From positions 1-34,475 of IMG/VR virus record IMGVR_UViG_3300033148_001743: a stretch of DNA of 34,475 nt; one strand, written 5' to 3'. The notes below the pieces were generated by a model, which saw only the letters and a list, made by a program, of their open reading frames with translations, did no database searches and was not told where the DNA came from. Shown in pieces: positions 1 through 7,884 of this stretch (its first letter is position 1; every line of letters starts with the position of its first letter). Position numbers and translations under genes: made by a program. Origin of the DNA: a virus.

Positions 1-114
1 AATGTAAATCGACTTGCAGTAGTGACCGCCAACGTCCGCGACTGTGTCCTTGATATTCTTGTACAAACCTTTAGCGATTGCACCTCCTTTGAATGACTTA
101 ACCGTCAGGACTTC
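1..114. repeat. 114-bp terminal direct repeat, left copy (circular overlap)
   Basis: Bases 1-114 are identical to the last 114 bases of the window (34362-34475). The repeat lies inside a coding region that is complete only when the two copies are merged. It is therefore best read as the overlap of a circular assembly of a circularly permuted or circular molecule, giving a unique length of 34,361 bp. A true fixed terminal repeat would split the SSB-like gene and is less likely. Confidence 0.9.
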
Positions 115-345
115 TTTGGAAAGGTCTTCGACTTCGTTCGACCAGATACCTGATTCGCTATCGTCGTGCCAACCTTTGACTGTGTGACGCTCCATGAGTA
201 CCACAAACTTTAACGGCAACGCAATGAGAACGTTCTCCTCTGCGTCGTGGTCGTAGTATCTGAATTGCTGGTCGTCGCTTGCCCATTCTAAATAGCGAGC
301 CGCTGGGCGCTCAAAGCTCTTGTTAAATTCGTCTGCTCTTGACAT
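1..345 (-). CDS. SSB-like protein, N-terminal part (gene spans the joined ends)
   Basis: This is the first 115 codons of a 237-aa protein. The frame runs from an ATG at 343-345 to base 1 and continues in register at 34361 down to a stop at 33993. The N-terminal part has an aromatic-rich globular sequence (YLEW near residue 18, then RYYDHD, WHDD and IWSNEV) followed by a basic, glycine-containing patch (VKSFKGGAIAKGLYKNIK), compatible with nucleic-acid binding. It follows the 122-aa early gene by a 27-nt gap. See the 33993-34475 entry for the tail and the function argument. The family assignment is inference; the joined reading frame is directly seen. Confidence 0.75.
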   Translation of the reverse strand, partial: MSRADEFNKSFERPAARYLEWASDDQQFRYYDHDAEENVLIALPLKFVVLMERHTVKGWHDDSESGIWSNEVEDLSKEVLTVKSFKGGAIAKGLYKNIKDTVADVGGHYCKSIYI

Positions 346-372
346 ACTTTACGTGTTTGAATTGATTGATAA

Positions 373-741
373 TTAGAATTTGTGACCGAAGATTTTCAGA
401 GCCGCTTTCGCGAAAGACTTCAAGCTCCATTCAGCTCCGCCAACTTTGTCGACACAGGCTTTCACCTCAACAAACTTAACCAGACCGTCAAGGAAACTCT
501 CAGCGTTCTCGTAAGTTGAGAGAGCTTTGTCTTGCTTCTTGTTTACTGGAGTATAAGTCGCGTCGAATTTGCTCTTCGGCATCCAGATAATTACTTCGTC
601 GGTCGTGATCTCGAAGCCCTCCGTCTCTTGATTCTTGTCGTCGCTATCCTTGTCGACGTACCCAGCTTCTTTCGCTTTGGCTCTCGTCATTGCGACAGCT
701 CCTTCTAGGGCTATGAACCCTATGTACAATTGTTTATTCAT
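373..741 (-). CDS. Conserved early phage protein, unknown function (122 aa)
   Basis: I do not recognise a defined family. The protein has a short N-terminal beta/alpha segment and an acidic linker (residues 30-42). A motif of the form EGFEITTDEVIIWMPKSKFDATY resembles the small 'G-Y-x-V-x-Y-x-D-G-x-x-x-W-x-P-K-x-x-F' domain common in Caudoviricetes early operons. The C-terminal half is helical and ends in a basic stretch. It lies between the 89-aa gene, across a 140-nt gap holding a hairpin, and the SSB-like gene, so it probably belongs to DNA replication or host takeover. The start is the ATG after an AT-rich stretch; there is no Shine-Dalgarno sequence. Confidence 0.75.
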   Translation of the reverse strand: MNKQLYIGFIALEGAVAMTRAKAKEAGYVDKDSDDKNQETEGFEITTDEVIIWMPKSKFDATYTPVNKKQDKALSTYENAESFLDGLVKFVEVKACVDKVGGAEWSLKSFAKAALKIFGHKF

Positions 742-772
742 AATAATTAATTAAATGTTTGTACCGCCAAAT

Positions 773-796
773 CCCCAGCACTCGAAAGTACTGGGG
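773..796 (-). other. Intercistronic hairpin with UUCG loop
   Basis: The arms 773-782 and 787-796 pair over 10 positions with one C-A mismatch, and the loop reads TTCG on the minus strand. No T tract follows in either direction, so it is more likely an mRNA processing or stability element, or a weak terminator, than a full terminator. It sits in the 140-nt gap between two early genes. Two similar TTCG-capped hairpins occur in other gaps of this operon. Confidence 0.5.
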
Positions 797-881
797 CGGT
801 GGGTCGTGTGCGTATGCTGATTGTCAGCTGCGTGCCACTTGGTCGAGGGTTGCTCTGAAAGGGCTTACCGAATCGCTCACG

Positions 882-1151
882 TCAAGGTAGATGAAAGGGT
901 CTCTTATCACAAACGTGACAGGGGGAATCTTCTGTCAGACGATCTTGAACCTTGTCGAATAATTCCCAGCTATCGCCTTTTATAAATGCCTGAGTCAGTC
1001 TGTACTCGTAAATCATGATCCCTGCGAGCTGTTCAAATTCTGTCACATGAATTATCTTGAAGTCTTTATACTCTTTTCGGCTCTCAAAGAGGCTTTTTAT
1101 TTGAAGGAATTTCCGAGGGCTATCACCTAATATTGCTAAGACTTTACTCAT
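882..1151 (-). CDS. Small early protein of unknown function (89 aa)
   Basis: This is an unrecognised 89-aa protein. The N-terminus (MSKVLAILGDSPRKFLQIKSLF) looks like the first beta-alpha unit of a small alpha/beta fold. The C-terminus holds a C-H-V-C pair (CHVCDKR), too little for a confident zinc site. It is read leftward in the early operon, 18 nt after the 220-aa gene, with an AT-rich start region. It is supported mainly by operon position, length and amino-acid composition. Confidence 0.65.
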   Translation of the reverse strand: MSKVLAILGDSPRKFLQIKSLFESRKEYKDFKIIHVTEFEQLAGIMIYEYRLTQAFIKGDSWELFDKVQDRLTEDSPCHVCDKRPFHLP

Positions 1152-1169
1152 AGTTTTTATTGATTTGAT

Positions 1170-1832
1170 TTATACTTCGCATTCACATTGCTGCATTTCT
1201 TCGATCTTCTCTTGAATAGTTTCGCGGAGTTTCTCGTTGTATAGTCCATCAACCTCAGCATCGTAATCTTCTTGATCCATTTCCTCAGCGTCGAACTCTC
1301 CGATCTCGTCAATCGCTTCGTCTTTCAACTCGTCGAAATTAATATCAGTATCAACCGCTTGCATATCATTTAACCATGAGCTAACAGCCTCTTGTCGCTC
1401 AGTGATCAACTCATATACTGGAGAGTTAGCAAGCCCCTCGTACTGGCTTAAATTGCTTTCCTTTTCTTCAAGCTCTTGCTCAATCTCTTCGATTTGAGTC
1501 TCAATGTTCTCTCTGAATTCAGTGAGTAATCCCTCAGTCGTAAAGCTATCAACTGTCATGTCTTCCATTTCCTCGTTGATAGAGTATAAAGCTCCGTAGA
1601 ATTCGTTCTGTGTCAACTGTGAAGGTCTTGGAGCTGACATTGAGAACATCTTGCTGCCGTGTCTGAATTTCCACCAGTAATACGTGTCACCTTTATGACA
1701 GAAGACGCGGTCGTTCTCGTCTCTGGGTTTTGATTTGTCGATTCTGAACCCGCTTTTCGTGTGCGCGCTCTTTACTTTTAAGCCGTTGACGTATCTTATC
1801 GAACGGGCTATACTTGTATTTGCTCTTGCCAT
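1170..1832 (-). CDS. Conserved phage protein with basic N-terminus and acidic coiled coil (220 aa)
   Basis: The first 70 residues are basic and aromatic (VNGLKVKSAHTKSGFRIDKSKPRDENDRVFCHKG, given here as one region at residues 15-48, then YYWWKF), a pattern seen in uncharacterised phage early proteins. From about residue 105 it becomes a long, strongly acidic helix (IEEIEQELEEKES) ending in C-E-C. The two-part architecture suggests a nucleic-acid or protein docking head plus a coiled-coil rod. Its stop lies 18 nt before the 89-aa gene and its start only 2 nt after the stop of the 121-aa gene, so it is probably co-translated. The function is unknown. Confidence 0.8.
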   Translation of the reverse strand: MARANTSIARSIRYVNGLKVKSAHTKSGFRIDKSKPRDENDRVFCHKGDTYYWWKFRHGSKMFSMSAPRPSQLTQNEFYGALYSINEEMEDMTVDSFTTEGLLTEFRENIETQIEEIEQELEEKESNLSQYEGLANSPVYELITERQEAVSSWLNDMQAVDTDINFDELKDEAIDEIGEFDAEEMDQEDYDAEVDGLYNEKLRETIQEKIEEMQQCECEV

Positions 1833-1834
1833 AG

Positions 1835-2200
1835 TTAAAAATTTACGGTCGGTAAGATCATTGATTTCTGAACCTTTCCGTCCTTGCGTTGTGCTAATGT
1901 ACCACGATTATCTGGATTGACAATAGAATCTTTGTTATTTATTTTCCAGTTCTTCTTGAGAAAGCTCAGGAGAACGCGCCTCTCATAGACTTTCGTTGAT
2001 CCAGTAACGAGGTTTCTGATCTTGTCGTACGTCCGACCCTTGACGACCCCTGTTTTAATGCAGACCCACCGCTCCCAGTTGATCAGAATGTTGTCAGGGA
2101 GTGCGCCGAAGTACTTGCCTGTCGGTATCTCCATAGTCGTGCGATCTATCTCGACGATCTTGCTGGTCTGTGCTTTCTTATTTGCTGCTGTGCTTGCCAT
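1835..2200 (-). CDS. Early protein of unknown function next to VRR-NUC nuclease (121 aa)
   Basis: This is an unrecognised basic protein. Its N-terminus overlaps the 3' end of the nuclease gene by 23 nt, which suggests translational coupling. Residues 25-60 (YFGALPDNILINWERWVCI) are hydrophobic and aromatic; the rest is rich in Lys and Arg (RTYDKIRNLVTG, VYERRVLLSFLKKNW), consistent with DNA or RNA contact. A role alongside the nuclease and helicase is inferred from position only. Confidence 0.75.
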   Translation of the reverse strand: MASTAANKKAQTSKIVEIDRTTMEIPTGKYFGALPDNILINWERWVCIKTGVVKGRTYDKIRNLVTGSTKVYERRVLLSFLKKNWKINNKDSIVNPDNRGTLAQRKDGKVQKSMILPTVNF

Positions 2201-2432
2201 TTCTTAGGATTTTAAAGTCAGCTCCGTGACGCATTACCTCCTTGCCTCTGTATATCTGGAGAGGCTTGACTGTGTCGTTCGCTTCTTTGCATTCAATGAA
2301 TAGAGGCTTCTCTCCGTCCTTCAAACAGAGCAAGTCAGCGATCCCGTTCTTGTTCGTCCTGATCAGGTTGATCACGAGCCAGCCTTCTCGCCTGTAGTGC
2401 TTGATTACTTTCGTTTGAAACTTGCTTGCCAT
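2178..2432 (-). CDS. VRR-NUC domain nuclease (84 aa)
   Basis: This is a stand-alone VRR-NUC (PD-(D/E)xK superfamily) nuclease. The visible motif set is complete: the G30-I-A-D33 acidic residue, E47-C-K49 as the E-x-K pair, and Q59 in the following helix. Members cut branched or flapped DNA, and in phages they often lie next to an SF2/SNF2-type helicase, as here (the helicase ends just upstream at 2455). I chose the ATG at 2432 (MASKF); an alternative TTG start at 2450 would add six residues. The length is typical for phage single-domain versions. It likely processes replication or recombination intermediates. Confidence 0.9.
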   Translation of the reverse strand: MASKFQTKVIKHYRREGWLVINLIRTNKNGIADLLCLKDGEKPLFIECKEANDTVKPLQIYRGKEVMRHGADFKILRNGKHSSK

Positions 2433-2454
2433 AGTTATCTGATTGTGCAAACGG

Positions 2455-3753
2455 TCAAGGCTGTCCGCCTGTCCGCTTGTTCTTCATTTGTTTTAAAAAT
2501 GTCTTCTCGAATACGTCTGTAGTGTAGCTCTTCTTACCTTCTACCGATTCGTATATCGAGTCCTCGATCCCGCCCTTCGCGAATATCCAGAAGATTTCGT
2601 TCGTTGATCTCTCCTTTGTGGTCAATCTGTCACGGCTCTGCCAGTAGCTCACCGCTGAGTAGTCTATATTCAAGTAGATTAGAACCTCAGCAGCTCTTAA
2701 AGTTAAGCCCTCGCGTCCTGAGACGATCTGGAGAGCGATGTCTTTGTCTGTTCTGTTGAACTCGTCGAGGTCTGTCGTGATCCCGCTGCCGAATACTTGC
2801 TTCAACATTTCCAGCTCAGCTCCGAACTGATAAAATATCCCTTTCTTCTTACCGAGAAATCGACTCCTGATAAACTGAGCTTTGCTGTCGTCCAGAATCT
2901 TCCAGCTCGGCTTGATTGCTCCAGCTTTGATCTCGAAGATTATCGTCCCGCTGTATATCTGGTGCAAACGCTGCTGTAATTTCACGGCGGTGTCGGCGAG
3001 TATGGTCTCGTGAACCCCCTCGATAACCAGATCGCGACGCAGCCAGTCTGCTAGTGCGTACGTGTTCGGTTTCATATCGACGTGGAGTATAGTCTCAACG
3101 ATCTCAGTCTTGTAGCCAAGCTCCTCCTGAGTCAGCGTCACCATATACGGGCTGATCACCTTCATGATCGCGATCTTGTTCGCTCTGTCGTACATATTCA
3201 CGCGACCGTGACCCAGTTTCTTTTGATACTTGTCTACATATCCAGCGTGAACCCACTTGTAGAAGTTCTCCTCACCGAATGGTGATCGGTGACTCACCCA
3301 GAACTGGTGAAACACCTCGCTGTAGCTCTCTGGGTGAGGTGTCCCGCTGAGGTATATCTGAGGGAGGTGTCCGAATCGTGCCTTGAACAGCTCCGCTTTC
3401 ACTGTTGGTTTCGGATAGCTCTTGAATCGGTGGTGTTCGTCATGGATCACGACGTCATAGTCGACCAGAAAACCGTTCGCTCTCGTGATCTTATGCATTG
3501 ATTCGTCGTTGACTATGTCGATAGCGAAGTGCTTGTCAAAGCCGAACTCTTTCAGGTCGTCTCGGACGCTGGAGATCGCTTTCTTTTTGGTTAAGAATAA
3601 CACCTTCTTAGCACCGTACTGGCGAGCGACGTCCATCGACATCGGTGTCTTACCAGTACGCACCTGACAAGCCATGTAGACGAGCCGCTTTGCTCTCAGT
3701 ATCTTGACCGCCTTGTCCGCTGTGTCCGCTTGTTTTGGATAAAGCTCTTTCAT
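2455..3753 (-). CDS. SF2 DNA helicase/translocase (432 aa)
   Basis: This is a superfamily 2 ATPase of the kind found in phage replication modules. Visible motifs are Q8 (Q-motif-like), Walker A Q30-V-R-T-G-K-T36, the DEHH box at 105-108 (Walker B), S136-G-T-P139 (motif III), S-G-R-E-G-L-T-L (motif V) and Q372-S-R-D-R (motif VI with arginine finger). Both RecA-like lobes are present, with no fused nuclease; the VRR-NUC protein encoded next could supply that activity. The gene overlaps the start of the upstream 232-aa gene's stop by one base. It probably remodels forks or unwinds recombination intermediates using ATP in the cytoplasm. Confidence 0.92.
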   Translation of the reverse strand: MKELYPKQADTADKAVKILRAKRLVYMACQVRTGKTPMSMDVARQYGAKKVLFLTKKKAISSVRDDLKEFGFDKHFAIDIVNDESMHKITRANGFLVDYDVVIHDEHHRFKSYPKPTVKAELFKARFGHLPQIYLSGTPHPESYSEVFHQFWVSHRSPFGEENFYKWVHAGYVDKYQKKLGHGRVNMYDRANKIAIMKVISPYMVTLTQEELGYKTEIVETILHVDMKPNTYALADWLRRDLVIEGVHETILADTAVKLQQRLHQIYSGTIIFEIKAGAIKPSWKILDDSKAQFIRSRFLGKKKGIFYQFGAELEMLKQVFGSGITTDLDEFNRTDKDIALQIVSGREGLTLRAAEVLIYLNIDYSAVSYWQSRDRLTTKERSTNEIFWIFAKGGIEDSIYESVEGKKSYTTDVFEKTFLKQMKNKRTGGQP

Positions 3754-4451
3754 TACTCTGGAGATTCAGGTTTGAATCCTGTGACGAGTACGTTCTGGCA
3801 GTCATCGCAACGATAATGCTCACCAGCGTCAGAGCTTTTAGTATATGTGAAACTGTCTCGTCCTACAGACTTACAAACTGCACACCCGAAAGACTTCTCC
3901 CAGACGTCAAGAGCCTTTTTATATTGTTTCTTATGATCAATGATCTCTAACCAAGAAGGGAACTCGTACCCTTTCTGTTCGAGCTGCAATAAAGGAGAGT
4001 CGGCAGTTTCGTTCCAGCCTGAATCGTCAAGGATTCTCCGCTTCGTGAAGTTGTCCTCTGGATATGTCACACCTCTATCAATAAGCCATTGAGGTAGCTT
4101 GTCATAACTCCACCACGTAGCACCTTTGAGAAGCTCCCAAGTATTTGTAGTGTGCGGGTGGTGAAACCCTGACTTCATTTCATCGTCAAAGAGGTCTATC
4201 AATTTCACAATGTGACCGTAGTCAATATCGAAACCCTTGTAACGCTCCATTAGAAAACCTTCGTGCGGGTCATTGTTCTTTGTGAATACAGTAGCCTTGT
4301 CGCTGGAGTCTCCCGCCTCCCATTTAGCTATATGTTTTCTGCTACATAATATCACTGAATGATATGGCGCGTTGTGGTGCTTTGGTTTGTCTGATCTCAA
4401 TATCAAATAAACGCTTCTAGTCTCTCTTAATTTTTTCGCTTGATGCTCCAT
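3753..4451 (-). CDS. Early protein with C-terminal zinc-ribbon-like motif (232 aa)
   Basis: I recognise no family. Residues 190-220 hold C-A-V-C and C-D-D-C pairs about 25 residues apart, a classic four-cysteine zinc ribbon. The rest is rich in His, Trp and aromatic residues (HHPHTTNTWELLKGATWWSY) without a known catalytic motif. It is immediately upstream of and coupled to the helicase (one-base overlap), and 1 nt follows the 79-aa gene. It could be a DNA-binding accessory factor of the helicase or primase; that is inference from the ribbon and position. Confidence 0.75.
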   Translation of the reverse strand: MEHQAKKLRETRSVYLILRSDKPKHHNAPYHSVILCSRKHIAKWEAGDSSDKATVFTKNNDPHEGFLMERYKGFDIDYGHIVKLIDLFDDEMKSGFHHPHTTNTWELLKGATWWSYDKLPQWLIDRGVTYPEDNFTKRRILDDSGWNETADSPLLQLEQKGYEFPSWLEIIDHKKQYKKALDVWEKSFGCAVCKSVGRDSFTYTKSSDAGEHYRCDDCQNVLVTGFKPESPE

Positions 4452-4452
4452 G

Positions 4453-4692
4453 TTATTGTTGTTGTTTAATCTTGTTAAAATCTCTGACTCCAGATTCGTA
4501 CAGCTCGCGCCACGTTTTGAAGTCCTCCTTTGTGATCTGTCTCATTGCCTGAGTCCAAGGTGTGAAGTCAATGACTCCAGCGTCGAACTTAGCGCGAGCG
4601 TCCTGTTGTTTCAACATGCGACGGGTGTCGCTGTGAAGGAACTCGCCCCAGCTCATAGCCTCGGCGACTGTTAGATACGATCTCTTTGCCAT
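4453..4692 (-). CDS. Small helical early protein (79 aa)
   Basis: This is an unrecognised charged helical protein (MAKRSYLTVAEAMSWGEF, then TKEDFKTWRELYESGVRDF). It has no cysteine cluster or membrane segment. Its stop is 1 nt from the start of the zinc-ribbon gene. The 70-nt leader upstream is AT-rich and contains two weak inverted repeats (TTTCGC/GCGAAA and AACTC/GAGTT), which could be local mRNA structure. The coding call rests on codon pattern and tight operon packing. Confidence 0.65.
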   Translation of the reverse strand: MAKRSYLTVAEAMSWGEFLHSDTRRMLKQQDARAKFDAGVIDFTPWTQAMRQITKEDFKTWRELYESGVRDFNKIKQQQ

Positions 4693-4762
4693 AGAATATA
4701 TACTTTTATATATGTTTTCGCTGCTCGCGAAAGGGTAACTCGTTGAGAGTTAGGTTATTAAC

Positions 4763-4975
4763 TTACTCTAGTTTATTTAAATCTCTTAAATTGATGCACT
4801 GAATATCGAGCTTCTCTTTCGCTTCTATGTCTTTAGTCTGTAGAGTGAACATGCCGATTGCATGCTCCTTGCTCTCAGCTTCGGCGTGACGAATGATAGT
4901 GTCCCAGTAATTGTGAATAGCCTTGTCTTTAACTTCCTGTCTGGTTAGGATTGTTTGAACTAATATGAATCTCAT
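4763..4975 (-). CDS. Small early protein of unknown function (70 aa)
   Basis: An unrecognised protein with a beta-strand start (MRFILVQTILT), a helix and a second strand, the pattern of a small alpha/beta fold. It lies 18 nt downstream of the primase-helicase gene in the leftward operon. Many Bacteroidota phages carry comparable short genes here without assigned function. Confidence is moderate because the sequence is short. Confidence 0.6.
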   Translation of the reverse strand: MRFILVQTILTRQEVKDKAIHNYWDTIIRHAEAESKEHAIGMFTLQTKDIEAKEKLDIQCINLRDLNKLE

Positions 4976-4993
4976 GTTGTTGAATTTGGATAT

Positions 4994-7702
4994 TTAAAAA
5001 ACTTTTCGTATAGAGTCGTCAGCTTGTTTCGGGAACTCCTCTGCTGTGATCTCCTCCTCTTCGACCGCTGTAGTCTTGCTCACGATGAACCCGCGCACTC
5101 GTCCGTTATTGGTTTGCACCTTTACGTTGTCGCCAGTCTTAACGTCCCAGCCGCTGTCTCTAAAGTATCGGTACATTTTGGACGTAAAGGATCGCTGATC
5201 TCTGTCAAAGCGTTCGATATTGTTCCTGTTGCACCAGTTAACGTACTGCTCGTGAACTACAATGTTCGCCGTCTTGATGTCGAACAGGATAATCTCATTC
5301 TCAACAGCGTCCTCCAGCCATTCGACGAGGCTCATTCCGACAGCGTTGATCAGTTGTCGGCGATGCAAGTTCTTAGTCTTGGCTGGTATCAATCCGTGCG
5401 TCAAATACTTCTGGAGACAGTTGATTATATAATGATCATAGTACTCCCATTGCTGAGCGTTCTCTCCTGTCCAGTCATAGAATAATTGACAGCCGAAATC
5501 GTCCTCAGGTCGGTGATCTTTTTGACCCCTGACTCCAGCATGATAATGAGTACTGAATTCGAGATTGTGAATCCTGTCGATAGTCGACGGGTCAAGAGCT
5601 GAGATCGTGAAGTTCGTCGAGACGATCAGCTTCGGAGATTCGTGTGACGGTATCTGGATAGCTGGTTGATACTTCTGCTCGATTGTCCAGTCGTCCGTTG
5701 TCAGATTATACAGGCTCTCGAAATTGAATTTCCGAGCCATGTCCTCAAAGTTTACGATCTGGTGATATGGTTGCACTCCTTGCAGCCAGAATTTATCGTC
5801 GGACTTGATCGTCTTTCCAGAGATTTCGTATCGACTTCTGATATGTCCGAGCGACTTTCCGAATAGTCCTTTCCCAGACCGTCCGCTCGATACTCCCTCC
5901 AGTGAAATTTGTGAATCGTTCGTCGTAATTATCTTGGTCGTTGAGCTGCTCTTGTAGCCATGAACTAGGTAGCCGATAGCTGTCTCGAACGCGAGCTTGT
6001 TATGCTCGGCTGTGTCCTCTCCCAGATCGGCAACGTGACCAATGAATTGCTCGTAGTGTCCAGCTCCTTTCGGTGCTTTCTTTGATATGGTTCTGCCGTT
6101 GAGTTCCTCTCTCCAGATCGGCGCGTCGAGTTCTGTGTACTTGGAGTACGTGACAGAGTCTTTCGCGATAGTGGCAACGCAATTGTCGTAAAATATTCTG
6201 GAGCTGGTCTTCTCGTCCCTGAGCTTCGTGATCTCGACGGGTCTCAGACCTGATAGGTTCTTCATTTCTGCGAATGAGGGCTTGCTCAAATAGAGTCGTT
6301 TGACTGCTTTGATCTCGCTCTTCGCTTTCTTATTGACAGCCTCGTGAAGTTCGTCCAGCCAGTTGAGTATAAAATGCTTTATATCCCAAGGGGTCACGAC
6401 CTCAACTACGTTCTCAACGATCCGTACAAGCTTGGCGTCCTCGCCTTTCTTCGCGCTGGCGTACCCAAAGTAAGCGAGCCAGTCCAGCACGTCGATCATG
6501 TCGAGGGTGAGTGTCGTTTTCTTCTTGTCGTCCTTTCCTGTCGTGACAAAATACCAGAAGATCGGGTCGTTCGCTTCGTCGACCATTGATTCGACGTTCC
6601 CTTTGGCTGACTTCTTTGTCCGCTTGTCCGCTTTCTTCGGTTTAACCTTGTCTCGTTTAACTGACCCGCGAGAAAAGCTCGAACTTGCGTCGATCTCCTC
6701 AGCCTCGTCGGCGTCAGGAATGACCGTCTGATCTAAACCGTCGACTTTTCTGACAGTTGGCTCAGGTAATGGGTCGAGCTTCGGTCTGCTTGAGCCTCTG
6801 CTGAATGAGTTCGGTATCTCTGGACGCTTGGTTATAGTCTTGCTGCCAGCCTCCGCCTTCTTGAATCCCTGAGAGACTGCTTTCTTGAATTCGTTCTCTT
6901 TGAAATCCTTCCAGTCCTGTACGTTCTTACGGATTATATCAATCGCCACGTCCTTGCTGATCCCATAGTCGCAGAACATCGCTGCTCGCTTCATGGTTGT
7001 ATTGTTTCGGTTCGTTGAGAAGTCCTCGAATAAGGTGGCGTCGATCTTGCGAAGCTCGCCGAGAATAGTTTCCTCGCGTCTCTCGATCTCGACGTCTGGT
7101 CTAGGTGGCGACGATTTCGCGCTACCCTTCTTTTGTGTGACCTTTTGAGTCCATACCTCAGCCTCCTCGTTGACGTAAATGTCAGGGTCATGAGTGAGGT
7201 AACACAGGCGCGTGAAATCCTTTCCAGATTCGTCCAAGAATTTGCTATTGAAAAACTCCTTCAACGATAACCAAGTGCCGACATGCGACTCTTTATCCTT
7301 GACGGCTGGCGTTCTGATTATCGCTTTCACTCCGTCGCCTGAGGGAGACACAAATGCAGCGAATACTATCTTGCACCCAGCGAGTTTCTTCTTGAACGCT
7401 GGAATGTCCTCGACGTGATCGAAGTCCATGACCGTGAGTCCTGTGAATTCTTTTATATCGACCTCTTGACGCTTCGATTTAAATGTCGCCGAGACGACAA
7501 TCGAGGGGAGGGTCTTCTTTAATTTCGTTTTGAGTACCTTCTTTCCAGTGGCGTGAGCTTCTCTGACTCCTTTGATCTTGTCTTTGATCTCTTTGTTCGA
7601 TCTGATCGCTCTAAAGATTGCGCCAACGTTCACCTCCTTTTCTGGGTGACCGCCCTTTCCTTTTATTGCCAAAGGGTGGCACTTTGAGACTTTTGTCTGC
7701 AT
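4994..7702 (-). CDS. BT4734-type (PrimPol-like) primase fused to SF3 helicase (902 aa)
   Basis: This is the replication initiator of the phage. Residues 40-170 form a BT4734/VirE-N domain related to archaeo-eukaryotic primases: M92-D-F-D-H96 is the DxD catalytic motif, S119-P-S-G-D-G124 the conserved glycine/acid motif, and H171-D-P-D a late motif. Residues 215-285 look like a PriCT-type linker helix bundle. A low-complexity K/R/S-rich hinge follows (290-370). The C-terminal SF3 (D5-type) helicase has Walker A G607-R-S-G-K-G612, Walker B I649-V-N-F-E-D654, motif C I693-V-S-T-N697 and Arg710. The protein should prime DNA and unwind it; with no phage polymerase in the window, host Pol III is presumed to extend. 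It is transcribed from its own promoter at 7760-7788. Confidence 0.9.
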   Translation of the reverse strand: MQTKVSKCHPLAIKGKGGHPEKEVNVGAIFRAIRSNKEIKDKIKGVREAHATGKKVLKTKLKKTLPSIVVSATFKSKRQEVDIKEFTGLTVMDFDHVEDIPAFKKKLAGCKIVFAAFVSPSGDGVKAIIRTPAVKDKESHVGTWLSLKEFFNSKFLDESGKDFTRLCYLTHDPDIYVNEEAEVWTQKVTQKKGSAKSSPPRPDVEIERREETILGELRKIDATLFEDFSTNRNNTTMKRAAMFCDYGISKDVAIDIIRKNVQDWKDFKENEFKKAVSQGFKKAEAGSKTITKRPEIPNSFSRGSSRPKLDPLPEPTVRKVDGLDQTVIPDADEAEEIDASSSFSRGSVKRDKVKPKKADKRTKKSAKGNVESMVDEANDPIFWYFVTTGKDDKKKTTLTLDMIDVLDWLAYFGYASAKKGEDAKLVRIVENVVEVVTPWDIKHFILNWLDELHEAVNKKAKSEIKAVKRLYLSKPSFAEMKNLSGLRPVEITKLRDEKTSSRIFYDNCVATIAKDSVTYSKYTELDAPIWREELNGRTISKKAPKGAGHYEQFIGHVADLGEDTAEHNKLAFETAIGYLVHGYKSSSTTKIITTNDSQISLEGVSSGRSGKGLFGKSLGHIRSRYEISGKTIKSDDKFWLQGVQPYHQIVNFEDMARKFNFESLYNLTTDDWTIEQKYQPAIQIPSHESPKLIVSTNFTISALDPSTIDRIHNLEFSTHYHAGVRGQKDHRPEDDFGCQLFYDWTGENAQQWEYYDHYIINCLQKYLTHGLIPAKTKNLHRRQLINAVGMSLVEWLEDAVENEIILFDIKTANIVVHEQYVNWCNRNNIERFDRDQRSFTSKMYRYFRDSGWDVKTGDNVKVQTNNGRVRGFIVSKTTAVEEEEITAEEFPKQADDSIRKVF

Positions 7703-7759
7703 TATTTTGATGCTGTTAAATGGGTTAATAATTGACTCAACTTTACGAGACGAGCTTCA

Positions 7760-7788
7760 CAAATATATGAAACTTTTTGAACTGCAAA
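7760..7788 (-). promoter_or_regulatory. Bacteroidota-type promoter for primase operon, with palindrome
   Basis: On the minus strand TATATTTG (7760-7767) is a perfect TAnnTTTG box. It is preceded by TTTG (7785-7788) at 17 nt, slightly short of the usual 19-21. The -33 TTTG is the centre of the inverted repeat TGAACT-TTGC-AGTTCA (7778-7793), a likely operator. The leader to the primase ATG would be about 50 nt. Confidence 0.6.
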
Positions 7789-7797
7789 GTTCAGGTC

Positions 7798-7826
7798 AAA
7801 AAAAGTCCCTCGACGAATCGAAGGAC
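7798..7826 (-). terminator. Rho-independent terminator upstream of primase
   Basis: The minus strand shows a 9-bp stem (one G-U pair) between 7818-7826 and 7805-7813, a TTCG loop (7814-7817) and a run of seven T (7798-7804). This is the best leftward terminator in the window. It separates the upstream early genes and the small-RNA cassette from the primase promoter. Confidence 0.85.
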
Positions 7827-7880
7827 ATTTTCTCGTAAAGTATTTCCCATAAATCAATTGCATAGATAATGCAGAAGCAT
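7798..7880 (-). ncRNA. Candidate small RNA (~80 nt) between promoter and terminator
   Basis: A consensus promoter (7885-7915) and a strong terminator (7798-7826) on the minus strand bound about 83 nt that contain no convincing gene. The predicted transcript has a 5' hairpin (TGCAT-TATCT-ATGCA, 7859-7873), a single-stranded AU-rich middle and the terminator hairpin, the usual form of a base-pairing sRNA. It could instead be the attenuated leader of the primase operon if the terminator is read through. The 70-codon open frame across this region (7702-7914) would run through the terminator and is not accepted as a gene. Confidence 0.5.
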
Positions 7881-7884
7881 AAAG

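Noticed and set aside
1-114. Fixed physical termini with a 114-bp direct terminal repeat
   Set aside because: Linear ends here would break the SSB-like gene on both sides. The length also fits an assembly overlap; circular or permuted DNA is more likely.
4693-4762. Possible promoter or terminator in the 70-nt gap between two early genes
   Set aside because: Only short inverted repeats and an AT-rich stretch are present; there is no TAnnTTTG box or T tract.
5024-5485. 153-codon plus-strand frame inside the primase-helicase gene
   Set aside because: Antisense to the C-terminal part of a clear replication gene, with no initiation context or known motif.
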